Assembly: GCA_026545765.1 (NCBI GenBank) | Contig: JAIFAC010000171.1 | Location: 1-64,000 of the forward strand | Source: Plantago major | Lineage: Eukaryota; Streptophyta; Magnoliopsida; Lamiales; Plantaginaceae | DNA length: 64,000 nucleotides | Reading direction: 5' to 3' | Shown here: positions 22,850 to 34,329 of the stretch, piece by piece | Layout of the letters: the number at the start of each line of letters is the position of its first letter | Numbering within the stretch: the stretch's first letter is position 1 | The notes under the pieces: model-generated | Told to the model about the DNA's origin: nothing | Database searches by the model: none | What the model saw: only the letters and a program-made list of their open reading frames with translations | Made by a program: the position numbers and the translations under genes

Positions 22850-25404
22850 TTGTAAAAAAAATACAGTCACAAATTTAGAAACGTCTATACTGTTGGGACA
22901 ACAGTTATCCTCACATGGAGCATGATCACACTCTTGTTTACAGAGAACAACAGACAAAGACATCACAATTTGAGTGGATCCTTCAGGTGTGTCTTCTGGT
23001 TCCTATTCATCATCAGTTCCTTCCTCCTCATTGTCACTCAAGCTGGCCCAATAGGTTTTCCTTTCTTTCTGAGCATATTAACACATTCGTTTTGATAATG
23101 TCCCCACCCCTTGTGATGAGTCGGTTTTGTACCGTCTCATTTGGTCTTTTTTACCGTCTTTTTGTCATCCTTGAGTATAGTTTTATTTAGTTTTCCTAGA
23201 ATATTTTTACTTGTTTTGTTCTTTGTGTGTTTTGTAGATATTTGGGTAAACCGCGCTAATTGAAGTCAAAATGGTGTATTTTATATGTATCTACAAGATT
23301 TGGAGTTCTAATGCCTCGTATGGATGCTAGAAGTGGAGCAGGAAGGACAAAATATCAAGAATTGGAGTCAAAAGGCGTCGAAGGGCAAAGTAGTAATTCC
23401 TAGGAGAACTGGCGACACCAGTTATCAAAATGGCATACGCTTGGTTTTCAGAATCAAATCGGCGACGCCATTTGTTAATCATGACGCTTTTTTTTTGGCG
23501 ATTTGTTTCCTAATTCGCCCAGACCTAGTTTTTCTCCTTTCTATTACTTAGAACAAGACATAATTATTTTTTATATTCATTCCATTGTGAAGAACAATAC
23601 CTTGCTCTAGAGCTAGACCTAGTTTTCAAGCCAATTACCCGATTTCGAGGTAATTGAACCGTTTTCCCTTGTAATTCGAAGATGAACACTGATTGGGAGA
23701 TTATCTACACAACTTTGGCATCGATTCGTTTTCATTCATCAATTTCTACCTAGGGTTTGTGACAACGAAGGGTAAAATTATATGAATCTTCTCGAATCTT
23801 TGTTTGGTGCTTGAGATTATGTTTATTGCTAGTATGATTGTGCTTTCGCTTGTCATGAGTAGATAAACACCCCTATTATGGGGTGGTGACTGATTCAATG
23901 CATGCTAGCTAGGGTTTATGTGATTCGAAGTGCATCGGGATTCAAGTACTTGTGCTTTTTAGATTAATTACTATTCCTGCTATCACGTTTGATAATCCTC
24001 TAGACAAAATCACTGTCAGATTAAGTATTTAATCAATACGCCAAAATGTCTTTCGTCTTGCTTGATTTAACAGTTAGTTGCAAACGGTGATATTAGGTTG
24101 GTCAAATTAATTGTAGTCTAGTAAAACTGATGCCTTCACTAGTGCTATTTGTTTTTGAACTCAAGTCTGTGACAACTTTGCTTAGTCAATCCTGTGAACC
24201 ACATATATCCTGCGAGCTAGCTTGTTGACGTTACCACTCCATAATTTTCCTCATTCATATTTTAATCTCGTTACTGTAAAATCGGTTTCTATCATTGCAA
24301 GTAGTTATTTACTTTAGTATATCATCTTGCTGCCGAAGCAAACAAACATTTACTGTTTTTCATATTGTCACTTTTATTCGTAAACAAGACTCAGCCTAGT
24401 TTAGTCCTTCGAGACCGACCTCAGGGTTAACTCCACTACACTACAGGTTTTCGTAGTGTTGAGGATTAACTCTTGGGTTTAAACAAATTTAGAACTTTGA
24501 TTTGACACATCACCTTGCATTCAAAAGACTGGATTTTATCTAGATTTTTTGGCTCAAACATGGTTAACTCATAGGAATTTTTGTCTTTGACATTAGGCTA
24601 TGAAGGACCAGGATTTTTTGAAAACTTGTTTTTGGTAAATCCTTTGACCAGGTTATTGTACCTTTTTTGAAAAGCTACCAAGGCAGTTTCTTCATCTTCC
24701 CTCACCTCATCTACTATGTTGTTTTTGGAGTAAAGAGAAATTATTTTGGTTTTGTTGGATTTTTTTTCATCTAAGCTCATCTCATAGTTTATGAGATTGT
24801 TCATAAGGTTAGAAAACTCCATAGTGGCTAGTGTTTGGTGTCTTCAAGTACACAACGCTTTGTGTCAAATGGAAGATAGAGATCTAACAACCTTGTACAC
24901 TAGTTGTTTGTTTGAAATAGAATCTCCTAACATCTGACAATCATTGGAAATTTGGATCAGTATTTCAAAATAGGAGTTTATGGTCTCATCTTCTCGCATT
25001 CTCATAATCTCAAATTTGTTCAACAACATCCTAACCTTACTTTCCCTCACACTAGCATCACCTTCACAATGATTTTGCAGAATCTCCCATGCGGCTTGAG
25101 CTATAGTACGGTTCTGTATAAGAGAAAACATATGTGAGTCAACATGGAAAAATATAGCCAGTAAGGCTTTCTCATTGTGAGAGGAGTTTTTCCATTCATC
25201 GTCTGTCCATTGGTTTTTAGGATTGGGAATGACATCACCATCCTTTTCAGGTGTTGCCAGAGGTAACTTGTAGCCTTCCAGCACAATCATCCATGACTTA
25301 ACATCAATCGACTTGATGTGATTCCTCAACCTGACCTTCCAATAGTGATAGTTGGTTCCATCTAGCACTGTTATCCTGTTTGCAATGGAATTTACTGAAT
25401 CCAT
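22850..25404 (-). pseudogene. gag: Copia gag (UBN2-type), split by a solo LTR
   Basis: The likely start codon is at 25404-25402 (MDSVNSIANRIT, then LDGTNYHYWK, a typical plant copia Gag opening). The frame is open to 24865, with the capsid motifs SYFEILIQISNDC and VRSLSS. A frameshift then leads to 24822-24598 (MEFSNLMNNLINYEMSL, a UBN2 signature, and YNNLVKGFTKNKF). The zinc knuckle follows, but the solo LTR 23114-24512 cuts it between the second Cys codon and the Gly run. Its second half is at 23113 downward, ending in an acidic tail at about 23060-23000 after another frameshift. The first Cys of the knuckle reads Ser. It is clearly inactive. Confidence 0.82.
23114..24512 (+). mobile_element. 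Gypsy (Athila-like) solo LTR with 5-bp target duplication
   Basis: The sequence starts TGATGAGTCGG and ends ACACATCA. The 5 bp on each side are identical (CCTTG at 23109-23113 and 24513-24517). It aligns along its whole length with the 5' LTR at 50629-52011, including GATATTTGG, ATGAGTAG.TAAACACCC and TCCTTCGAGACCGACCTC. No PBS or internal sequence is attached, so it is a solo LTR produced by LTR-LTR recombination. Confidence 0.92.
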
Positions 25405-25442
25405 CAGAAGCACAAAATCCACACACCTATAAATTAGGTGCC

Positions 25443-25457
25443 TGGCTCTTGATGCCA
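25443..25457 (-). other. Primer binding site, tRNA-Met type (minus strand)
   Basis: The minus strand reads TGGCATCAAGAGCCA, close to the TGGTATCAGAGC used by plant copia elements, and it lies 2 bp inside the LTR boundary. It marks 25460-26422 as the 5' LTR. Confidence 0.7.
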
Positions 25458-25459
25458 AT

Positions 25460-26422
25460 TGAAAGAACTATAGGACCGAAACTCTGTACTTCTGACTCAC
25501 TATTGAGCACAATGTTATGCAAACAGTTAAAGATGTGTAATATTCTGATAAGTGAAAGATCATTGTTGTGACCAATGTTGTCCTAACAGTAATACTACTG
25601 AAACATTCGTCATGACAGTAATACTACTGAAACACTGACTTAATGGTTAAAAAGAGTCAAATAGGTTGATGGCTGCTATTCCTATGTATAACTAAATCCT
25701 ATCTATGTTAATAATCAGAACACAGCGGAAAATAGATCTAAAGACCGGAATAAATCTTAGCAGGTATTTGAATATAACTACCATGCCTTAGGCTAAATAT
25801 CCACTATCAATGAAAGAGGATTTACAAAACTACGGTGAAGTTTCTACACATAAGAAACCTTAACCTGACTAACTAAGCAAGAGTAGCTAAAACTGACTAC
25901 ACATGTAGTACTCACCTATAAGGTATCTAGGTTATGCACTAGACATAAAGAGTAAAACGTAAAGCTTAACAAAGTACAAGATAGAGAGAATGATATTCCT
26001 AATTGCTCGAATAGCTCTAGCATTGCACATTTGTAATGATGAACCATCTCTTGTATTTATAGTCTTGAAAGTCTTGAAGAGATGCTTCGCCGACTTCAAA
26101 GATCTTTTTGCCTTATACAAGATCTTCTAGTATGTTCTCTCAACATTCCTTCTTACAGCATACTGCATTCTTTCTTTAGATCACAGAATCTTTCCTTCGA
26201 TCTTCAAAATCTTTCCTTCCTTAAATCTTCACTTCTCATTACTTCCTTCTTCGATTCATTCCAAACATGTTCCTATAGCACAATCAAACAACTAAAATCG
26301 TGGAACAAAGTTAAGTTAGTGAATAAAGGCAAAATTCTAATTATAGAAATAATGTGCAACAAACAGACCAGTCACTGTTCGACAAACATTGATAGTAAAC
26401 TACTATCGCTGTTATGACAACA
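25460..26422 (-). repeat. 5' LTR of the minus-strand copia element (963 bp)
   Basis: Bounded by TG and CA on the minus strand. A TATAAATA box on the minus strand (plus positions 26054-26061) fits a promoter directing transcription toward gag. No gene is in this stretch. Confidence 0.75.
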
Positions 26423-26618
26423 GTTAGTGTATCTTGCACTTTCAAAGATGCTGATCTTGTAAATAGTATTTTTGTCTTCATTACTATTCTTAAAGAAATA
26501 CTTTTATAGTCAATTATGTTACACTTCTCAAATCAGTATTATTATATATATAGTTACATACTCTTTAAAATCCCCCATGTTAGTTTCTCGTGTCTTTTTT
26601 TTAATTATTTACTTATAG

Positions 26619-26843
26619 GCCTACAAAGGTCGAGTTTCGCACCACATGCTAAGTACCCGACAGGTTAATGTGTAACGCAGAGTTATCACAAAATATATTA
26701 AATTGAAAGAGCCACCACGAGTTCAAGTATTTGAGGACATATTATTTGAATCAAAAAATATATACAACCTTAACCTAAGTGAAGGGTTAGGGGATGCGTG
26801 GGCAATGAAATTAACCCGACGTGGTTGTGGAAAGTTGGAGTCG
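26619..26843 (+). pseudogene. Exon-like 225-bp block, copy 1, unknown gene
   Basis: The block is flanked by an acceptor-like TTACTTATAG and a donor-like GTATGTG. It is largely open (YKGRVSHHML, later KEPPRVQVFEDILFE and WAMKLTRRGCGKLE), with one stop in the part equivalent to the QVNGQRR segment of copy 2. The second copy at 27946-28170 has exactly the same length, a multiple of three. A further acceptor-like TTTGCAG at 27653-27659 is followed by an open segment to about 27767. I do not recognise the protein; it may come from a captured host gene or a DNA transposon. Confidence 0.4.
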
Positions 26844-26865
26844 GTATGTGCTCTCTTAACTACTA

Positions 26866-27106
26866 CTCCCTCCGTCCTAGTTTCATTTACCCGTAATCCA
26901 TTTTCGTCCGTACCAAATTCAATTACCCATTCCTTTAATGGAAAATCTATTTCCTACATTATTCACTATCTCTCTTACTTTATTCACTATTTGTCCTACT
27001 TTATTCAATCTATTTCCTACTTTATTACCATCTCTCCTACTTTATCCACTTTTTTCATAAAACTTGTATCCGGCCCTGCGGGTATTTGAAACCGGGACGG
27101 AGGGAG
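26866..27106 (+). mobile_element. Stowaway-type MITE (Tc1/mariner derived), 241 bp
   Basis: The ends are CTCCCTCCGTCC and GGGACGGAGGGAG, the classic Stowaway terminal inverted repeat. A TA duplication flanks it (26864-26865 and 27107-27108). The tandem copy has the unoccupied site at 28191-28192, which proves the boundaries. It carries no gene; an open frame across it is a chance product. Confidence 0.95.
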
Positions 27107-27945
27107 TATTTACTTATTTATTTGCTTGTATTTATGACATGTTGATATTTTCATAAATTACTCTAAACACTCATAGATCTAAATAGATATTACTTAGTTA
27201 CACTCATTTGAACTCTTTATGTGTCACCTGCATGATAAATAGTATTATTGCCATATAAGACTTTTATCTTGCGCATATATTGTGCATATATCCTAGTATG
27301 TTGCGTATATATTGTTCATATAACCTAATATCTTGTGCATATATTGCACATACATTCTAGTATATATGAACTAAATAGTTTTAACACTTTTATGTTGTTT
27401 TTGCGCGTGTGTAGTCATCTTTGATTTTATATTTAGTTAAACCAATAATGTTTTGAATGCTTTACATTGTCTACATTACGTTGTCTGCATTTTGTATTCG
27501 ATGTGTATATTATTCCGTATGTATTTGAACAATCACACATAATTTTTTTTATTATGTTTCTATCAAGGTTTATTATTGTGGCCATTCTAATACAGTACAT
27601 CAAAACTAAAAGAACTTGAGTTTCATGCAAAGAATAAACAATTTCACATGACTTTGCAGGTTACACGGTCCACTATTCCAAATGTACCAAAGGGTAAAAA
27701 GCCTATAATCAAGTACATCGTTTACAACATGCGATATGTCACGTTTCGACTTTTTTAAATGTGAGGTCACAAACGAGATTCTAATCTTGGAAATGGTATT
27801 TTTTTCTTTGTTACTATTCTTAAAGAAATATTTTTATAGTCAATTATGTTAGTCTTCTCAAATCAATATTATTATATGTATAGTTCCATACTCTTAAAAT
27901 CCTCCATTTTAGTTTTTTGTGTTTTTTTTAATTATTTACTTAAAG

Positions 27946-28170
27946 GCATACAAAGGTAGAGTTTCGCACCACATGCTAAGTACTCGACAGGTTAATGGGC
28001 AACGCAGAGTTATTGCACAATATATTAAATTGAATAAGCCACCACGAGTTCAAGTATTAGGGGACTCATTATTTGAAACAAAAAATATATATAACTTTAA
28101 CATGAGTGAAAGGTTTGGGGACGAGTGGGCAATGAAAATTACCCGATGTGGTTGTTGAAAGTTGGGGACG
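27946..28170 (+). pseudogene. Exon-like 225-bp block, copy 2, unknown gene
   Basis: This is the paralogue of 26619-26843. It is open across QVNGQRRVIAQYIK and ends with a stop (GCGTGT-type codon changed to TGA) near 28156. The acceptor is weaker (TTAAAG) and the donor reads GTTTCTG, so splicing is probably lost. Confidence 0.4.
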
Positions 28171-28408
28171 GTTTCTGCTCTCTTAACTACTATTTAATTA
28201 TTTATTTGATTATATTAATCACATGTTGATATTTTGGTTAAATTATTCTAAACACTCATAGATCTAAATCGATATTACTTAGTTACACTCATTTGAACTC
28301 ATTATGTGTCACCTGCATGATAAATAGTACTTTTGCCATATGAGACTTTTATATTGATCATATATTGTGCATATATCCTAGAATGTTGCGGATATATTAT
28401 GCATATAT

Positions 28409-29489
28409 TGATATGATCAAATTACTACTTAGGAAACAAGTAGAAAGCAGTTGCTGTAAATAGACAATGCTAACCACAAGATCGTTCGCTAAGGAATGAA
28501 TTAGACTATCGAAACGATTGAAAATGAATAGTTACTTGTGAAACAATGTTGATTTGTTTGAATTTGAGTACTTCTTAAAACTAGAAAACGGAAATTAACA
28601 ATGTAGTTGTTTGTAAGAATGAGGTAGGAGGAACACAGTAGTTACGATCAAGCAATGCTAATTCGCTCTAGGGATACGTTCATACTGTCACACGGTCGGT
28701 GTACAGAAAACTATCAATTCAACCTTTACCAAATGAGTTTGAAGATATTTGAACTAGAGTAATCGTGGGTCGTCAATCCACGATCCTTAACCAAAATGTT
28801 TTAGAGAATCTTTGAACGAGAGTATTGAATTGAAGGGTTTTTACGAAGATCTTTGAACGAGCCTAACCTATATGAACGATTTCAAACCCTAGAAGCGAAT
28901 ACGCAAAGCTATCACGCAACTACCATGTCCGGAGTGATTTAGCTACTCATAATCGAAGCAAGGATGAAAGATTACAAGATATTGCTTATGATTAACACAA
29001 ACAAGGTCAAACAATTCAAGAAACAGAATAAGAACGAATTGAATAAGATAAAACAATAGAGATTTACCACGGTAATCAGGGATTCGATATCAATCCTTCG
29101 ATAATTAAGCAAAACCAAGATCCAAATTGTTATCAATGTCAAAGTATTAATGTCTGGAGCTTTTTCTACCAACTAGGTTAAAAGAAGTATGCCAGAAAGA
29201 ACCGTAATTCTAAGCTAATAAGGAAAATCAAAACGCTGGATTGTGACGCTCACCGCGGCGTACAAAAATCTCGCCATGGAAAGCCTTCTTTAATCACAGA
29301 AGATATACATTCGCTAAATCTGCCACATGATCGATTTCGCCATGTAGCCTTCTTTCAATTTCCACTAAGCTTGTAAAATCACATGTAGCCATGCTAAGCA
29401 GCTTGTCTTCATTTAGCTCAAAAGACATTGATTCCTGCAAAATGTAAATAAAACACCAAAGCGTAAAAGCGAACTAAAAAGACTATAAA
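28409..29489 (-). repeat. 3' LTR (main part) of the minus-strand Athila-like element
   Basis: Positions 28409-29170 align with the 5' LTR piece 49842-50628 at high identity (shared GGAAACAAGTAGAAAGCAG, GCTAACCAC.AGATCGTTCGC). It begins TGATATGATC, which is the minus-strand LTR end. It continues to 29489, where an LTR insertion with duplication ATAAA interrupts it; the outermost piece is 47416-47476. No gene is present. Confidence 0.8.
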
Positions 29490-30595
29490 TGTAAAACCCC
29501 GGATTTTCGTTCTTATTTTTTATTTTTCTTGTTTAGTACTTAGCGAGTGTTTGCAATTGCTTAATAAAAGCACTTTTCCACTTCTGAAATAGAAAAAGTA
29601 AAAATTGAGTGTTTGATTTTGTAACTTCTGCCATAGCTTTTCTTAAAAAAAGCTAATAACTGTCAAAAGCTGAGAAGCGCTTTTTTGTGTTAAAAGCAGG
29701 CAGTGGCATATGTGTAATTAAATTAAACTTCATAAATAATTTATTTTCCCCAAGAAAACCCACGCCTTCTTCATAAACACCCGCCAAATCCACGTCTTAC
29801 CCACCATCATCCGGAAAAATCTCAAATTTACCCACCATATAAAAAACTTTAATATCACTTTCGCACATCATATCATCATCTGGCCATAGTCTGGACTTTC
29901 ATTGCTCTCTTTGTGGTTCAATTCTTCAAGGTATGCTGAAATCTCAATTTTATGTGCCTTTGGAAAATTAACTAACGATTAGATATGCTTCAAGGTTTTA
30001 CTGTTTCTCTTTAATTATTTCATTGTTGCTGTGGGATTTTGCGGATCTGATGATAAAAATTATCTCTTAATATCAAGCATCACCTCAATGTAAAAGTGAC
30101 GTTAGTATGTAATTTTATATTGGTGTGCAAATATGATATGAGTGGAAATATTGTAGTTTGCTTGGTTTAAGATTATTGAGTAGAGTGGTCATCCTATCAT
30201 AAATCAATTAGTACAAGTTACAGTGGTGTTTTACTGACTCAAATTTTCAATTAGATAGTTTTCTTCTCCTATATCCAACATCTGGAGCAGATTAGAAATA
30301 GTGTTTGGTTTGGATAAGTATGCTTGTTTGTTGAAATGGTTCATATGTGCGTAGTATGTTCTCATACTTGTCCAAAGAAAACCAAATGTGTGTTTGTTCA
30401 TAAATAAACACAGGGTATATCACCAATTCAATCAGATTAGAAATGGTTTTCTTTTTTAAATAAGAGTGATTGTTTTGTTGAAATTGTCCGGGTCAGAAAC
30501 TAATAGAAATGAGATTTGTAATGTAATATAATCTGCAATCTCGGTTGTGTTTGATGTAATCGATCTATACTTGACTAGCCATGCTATGTGTAGCT

Positions 30596-31766
30596 ATGGA
30601 CTATAATTCTCAGTTCATGTCACAACAAATGCCACAAACTACATTCCCAATTAGCCAACCAAATTCCTATCCGAGCAACGATGCTACTAATCGTGGTCAA
30701 AAAGGGAAGTTGGTGGATAAGGCAAATTGGGATGCTAAGACTATGGAGGTGTTCATTAGACTCTGTGTTCAAGAGATTACAAATGGAAACCGGCCTGGAA
30801 CCCATTTCAGCAAAACAGGATGGGATAATCTGATCAATAAGTTTGCTATTGCTACAAGGCGTAATTACAACAAGGTGCAACTGAAAAATAAATGGGACAG
30901 ATTGAAGAAAGAATGGGGTCAATGGAAATCACTCACACGTGGTGAAACGGGGCTTGGTTGGAATCATGAGAAAGGTACTGTTGTGCTAGTCCTGAGTGGT
31001 GGCAGAAAAAAATACAGGTAACTACTTAGTTGATAAGCTGACTTTAATATGGAATCTCTAAACAACTTACATAATTTGATGAGCTAATTTATTTTTTCTA
31101 ACTTGTTGGTAGACAAATCCTGAGGCTGCAAAGTTTGGCGATAGAGGTCCTATGTTGCTCTATGAACAGGAGATGCTTTTCTCAGATGTGGTTGCTACAG
31201 GGCAAAGTTCGTGGATTCCAAGTGCTGGTATTTTTACGCCCCATATGCAAGATGAGACACCTAATGATACACCTGTAGCTGAGAATTTAGATGAAAATGA
31301 TGATAGTACTCAACCAGCCAATTCGCTGACAGTCACACCAAGAAGAACAAGATGTTGTTTGTAGCCAACCAAATCGAAGAAAAGTATTGAGTTTCTTGCA
31401 CGCATTAAGCAGAAGAGAATGAAGAAGCTCAACACATCTAAAACCCTCGCCAAATGCATGGTGCGACGTTGACAACATGGATAAATCGAATTCGGATGCT
31501 CGCGGTCCCTTTAGCATTCCTATCTGCCTTGAGATTCTAGAGAGATTACCCGGGTTGAAGAAAATGTTGCTTTGTGGATGTATGCAACACGAATCTTTCT
31601 AAAGCCTGAGATAAGAGTGTTGTTTGTCAGCTTTAAGAACGACGAGCAACGCCTGAGGTGGCTAGAGCATCAAATGGAGAAGGACTCTGGGGGTGACTCT
31701 AATAACTCGAATCATGGATCTCGCGGCGTAGACTCTCAGGAAAATGGCACTTCATATAGAGGCTGA
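30596..31766 (+). pseudogene. PIF/Harbinger ORF1: Myb/SANT-like DNA-binding protein
   Basis: In this superfamily ORF1 binds transposon ends and helps bring transposase to DNA. The start ATG is at 30596. Exon 1 (to 31017) holds the Myb/SANT-like domain (WDAKTMEVFIRLCVQE, TRRNYNKVQLKNKWDRLKKEW, TGLGWN). A 1-nt frameshift near 30985 leaves the SPEWWQKK motif in another frame. The intron 31018-31112 has GT-AG ends. Exon 2 begins with the NPEAAKFGDRG stretch, and frames break between 31365 and 31570. The last frame ends at 31766 after the EQRLRWLEHQME coiled segment. Confidence 0.85.
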
Positions 31767-32069
31767 TCACATCATTTCACATTTTTTTCAAATTCATGTT
31801 TTTTTAGTTATTATACTTTATGGCATATTACAAGTGGACATGCTTGATGAAAGTCTTTACTTGTTTTCTTTGTGGATTATGTGGGACTACGTTTTTAGTT
31901 TCTTAAATTATTCAGAACAAGGGATATCATTTTATATTACTAATATAGTTTTTGTGTTCAGATTGTTATATATAATTAGTTATTATAACTCTCATCATGT
32001 ATTATTTGCAAATGTTGGAACTATTGCATCTGATGATCCTTATTCATCTTGTTTTCTTCCTAAATTTAT

Positions 32070-33645
32070 ACAGGATGAGAGACATCGGGCGATATACTCC
32101 TTTGGACTCCATATCCGTAGAGAAGAACAATGTCCATTTAGATGCAATGGATAGTCAAGATCACAACAATGAGCAATGCCAACAGGTTCCTTACATTTTA
32201 AGTTTTGTTGCTTTAACTTACTTCCAAACATACTTAAATAAATCACCTTGTCACGATCGAAGTTATAGTGGATGGGCTGCTTTATTGTCTATTCTTAATG
32301 GAAATCCAAAATGATGTAAGGATCTTTTAAGGATGAGAGTAGAGACATTCTTTCATCTTTGTCAACTCTTAGTCGAAGAATACGGATTGAAAAGAATGAG
32401 ATCTGTCCCGGTTGAGGAACAAGTTGCTACATTTATGTTGGCTATTGGTCCAAGGCATGGTAATAGATCAATACAAGAAACGTTTCAACGATCTGGTTTT
32501 ACTATTAGTAAATTGTTTCATAGAGTTCTAAAAGCCTGCACAAAGATGGCCACAGACTGGGTTATCCAATTTTGTGAAAACTCTGTTACTCATGATTATA
32601 TCAGATCAAGTTCCAAATATTTAAACACATGAAAATGATTTCATTATTCCCTTCAATATATTTAAACACATGAAAATGATTTCATTCACAATATTTTTCT
32701 TGCTAGGATTGTATTGGTGCCATAGATGGGACACACATTGAGGCATCCTTGCCAGTGCATCTCCAAGTTCCTTTCATTGGTAGGAAAGGGAAACCAACCC
32801 AAAATTTCATGGCTGCTTGCAACTTTGACATGTGCTTCACCTATGTCATTGCCGGCTGGGAGGGGAGTGCGCATGATACTCGAATTTTTTATGACACCAT
32901 CCGAAATCCAGAGAAACTATTCCCAATGCCTCCACCGGGTACAATATAATAGGTTCTTTAATCTAAGTTTTCAACTATTTGGTTTAGATATTATGAATAC
33001 ATAAGTTGTCTCATAAAAGATGTCTACAATAATGAACACGGCTTTGCTGTATTACTTTCATAGTAATTGATTGATTAATTAATCGATGTGCACAGATACA
33101 TATGTTTTCTTTAAATATATACATATGTTTGTGCTTAAAAATGAATCTGTTCGTTTGCTTTGTCTACTTAGGAAAATATTATGTCGTGGATGCCGGGTAC
33201 CCAAATATACCTGGATTTCTGGCTCCTTATAAAGGACAGAAGTATCACCTTCCGGATTTTCGTCGTGCATCAGTGTTTAATAACCAATATGAAATGTTTA
33301 ATCATGCGCACTCATCACTAAGAACTACCATTGAGAGATCGTTTGGTTGTTTGAAGAATCAATTTTACGTATTGAAGGATATGCTTAATGTACCTTGGGA
33401 TGACTGTTGCACTTATACCTGCTACAATGGCAATACACAATTTCATTAGAAAGGTAGACCGATTAGATGAGGATTTCTTAGCTTATGATAACAATCCTGA
33501 GTACATGCCTGAAGACATTGAAGCGGAGCACAATATACATAATAGACATGGGCCGGAAATTAGTGTAGCTGATGACGGGATGGACAAATTACGCGATGAT
33601 ATTTGTGCTTCAATATCACTTTCGAGGGATGGGTATCAGATTTAG
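32070..33645 (+). pseudogene. PIF/Harbinger DDE transposase (ALP1-like, DDE_Tnp_4)
   Basis: The transposase cuts and joins the element ends. The N-terminal helical region includes FFHLCQLLVEEYGL and IQETFQRSG (32333-32632), with an in-frame TGA at 32312-32314 just before it. An intron ends at 32706. The catalytic exon 32707-32938 contains GAIDGTHI (first Asp, 32725-32727) and GSAHDTRIF (second Asp, 32875-32877). The intron 32939-33171 has GT-AG ends. The last exon contains VDAGYPN and IERSFGCLK with the catalytic Glu at 33333-33335. A frameshift near 33390 precedes MAIHNFIRKV and the acidic tail ending at 33645. The DDE triad is intact, but the premature stop and frameshift make it inactive. 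Confidence 0.9.
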
Positions 33646-34329
33646 TAGTTTATGTTCTTAGCAGTACGATGTTTAAGACGCTATAAAGAAGATTAATGTG
33701 TTGTTTGCAGATTCATTAGTAGCAATCTATCTTCTTATTCATTCTTTTATCTTCATTTTTACCTTTTACAAACCAAATTTAGGATATGCATATGCAGAGA
33801 TGGTGCCTGGAAACCACTTGGAGTGATGCGCTAACTGGAAACATTGGTTTATGCATGATAGCTGCTTTTGCAATGTTGTGTTTCTTTGATTTGGAATTTG
33901 GTTTTAACACTTGGAATGAGTTTGGCAAACTTTTAGATGATTACGTTGCTTCTTATTTTTCAAAAGTTGGCAAGGACGCAAGGTTTCATAATTCTTTAGT
34001 TTCTACGTTCAAAATTTTCAGTAACTATAAATGAAAAATGTTTTAAAAAATTCTATAACTGCTACTTTTACAAAACAAAATCAAACACAAGTGATTTTAC
34101 AATTACACCTTAAAGCTGCTTTTTTTTCAATATACCAAACACCCATAACTTTTGCTTAAAATCAACTTGAATCAACTTTTAGCAGAAGCAGACCAAAAAG
34201 CACAAGTAAAAAGCATTTGCAAACACTACCTTAGTAGTTATCGCTAGAATCCATCCATATATTATGTAAAGCACAAGGGTTTAAATCTCACCAGATTAAT
34301 TCAGTCCTACGTGGAATTTCATGAAATTA

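Larger units (their letters stand above)
22841..26422 (-). mobile_element. Minus-strand Ty1/copia element: gag plus 5' LTR, pol missing
   Basis: On the minus strand the order is LTR (26422 to 25460), tRNA-Met-like PBS (25457-25443), gag (from 25404) and a truncated end at the Sirevirus LTR boundary (22840). No pol remains in the window. A gypsy solo LTR (23114-24512) lies inside gag. The LTR begins TGTTGTCATAACAG on the minus strand and ends TTTCA next to the PBS. The bases right of it (GTTAG, 26423-26427) would be its target duplication; the partner is not in the window. Confidence 0.8.
26447..28408 (+). repeat. Tandem duplication of about 1.1 kb, second copy truncated
   Basis: Copy 1 runs from about 26447 to 27784 and copy 2 from about 27785 to 28408. 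They share a long alignable tract: TTACTATTCTTAAAGAAATA, the exon-like block, CACTCATAGATCTAAAT and the GTGCATATATCC run. Copy 1 contains a 241-bp MITE. Copy 2 ends abruptly where the minus-strand Athila-like LTR begins (28409). The unit is not one of the LTR elements seen here. Confidence 0.8.
29543..34230 (+). mobile_element. PIF/Harbinger DNA transposon, 4.7 kb, with both ends
   Basis: A 3-bp TTA duplication flanks the element (29540-29542 and 34231-34233). The terminal inverted repeats are GCGAGTGTTTGCAATTGCTT on the left and GGTAGTGTTTGCAAATGCTT on the right (reverse complement), with three mismatches in 20. It carries the two genes expected of the superfamily, a SANT/Myb-like protein and a DDE transposase. 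Both are mildly broken. Region 29543-30595 is 5' noncoding sequence and 33646-34230 is 3' noncoding sequence. Confidence 0.95.

Noticed and set aside
24952..25571. Plus-strand open frames over 24952-25137 and 25380-25571
   Set aside because: They are antisense shadows of the minus-strand copia gag and its LTR.
26703..27089. 128-codon open frame
   Set aside because: It runs from an exon-like block through a splice-like donor into the Stowaway MITE; the second half is MITE sequence and not coding.
33786..34034. 82-codon open frame in the Harbinger 3' region
   Set aside because: It is downstream of the transposase stop, matches no motif of the superfamily, and is composed of AT-rich sequence.
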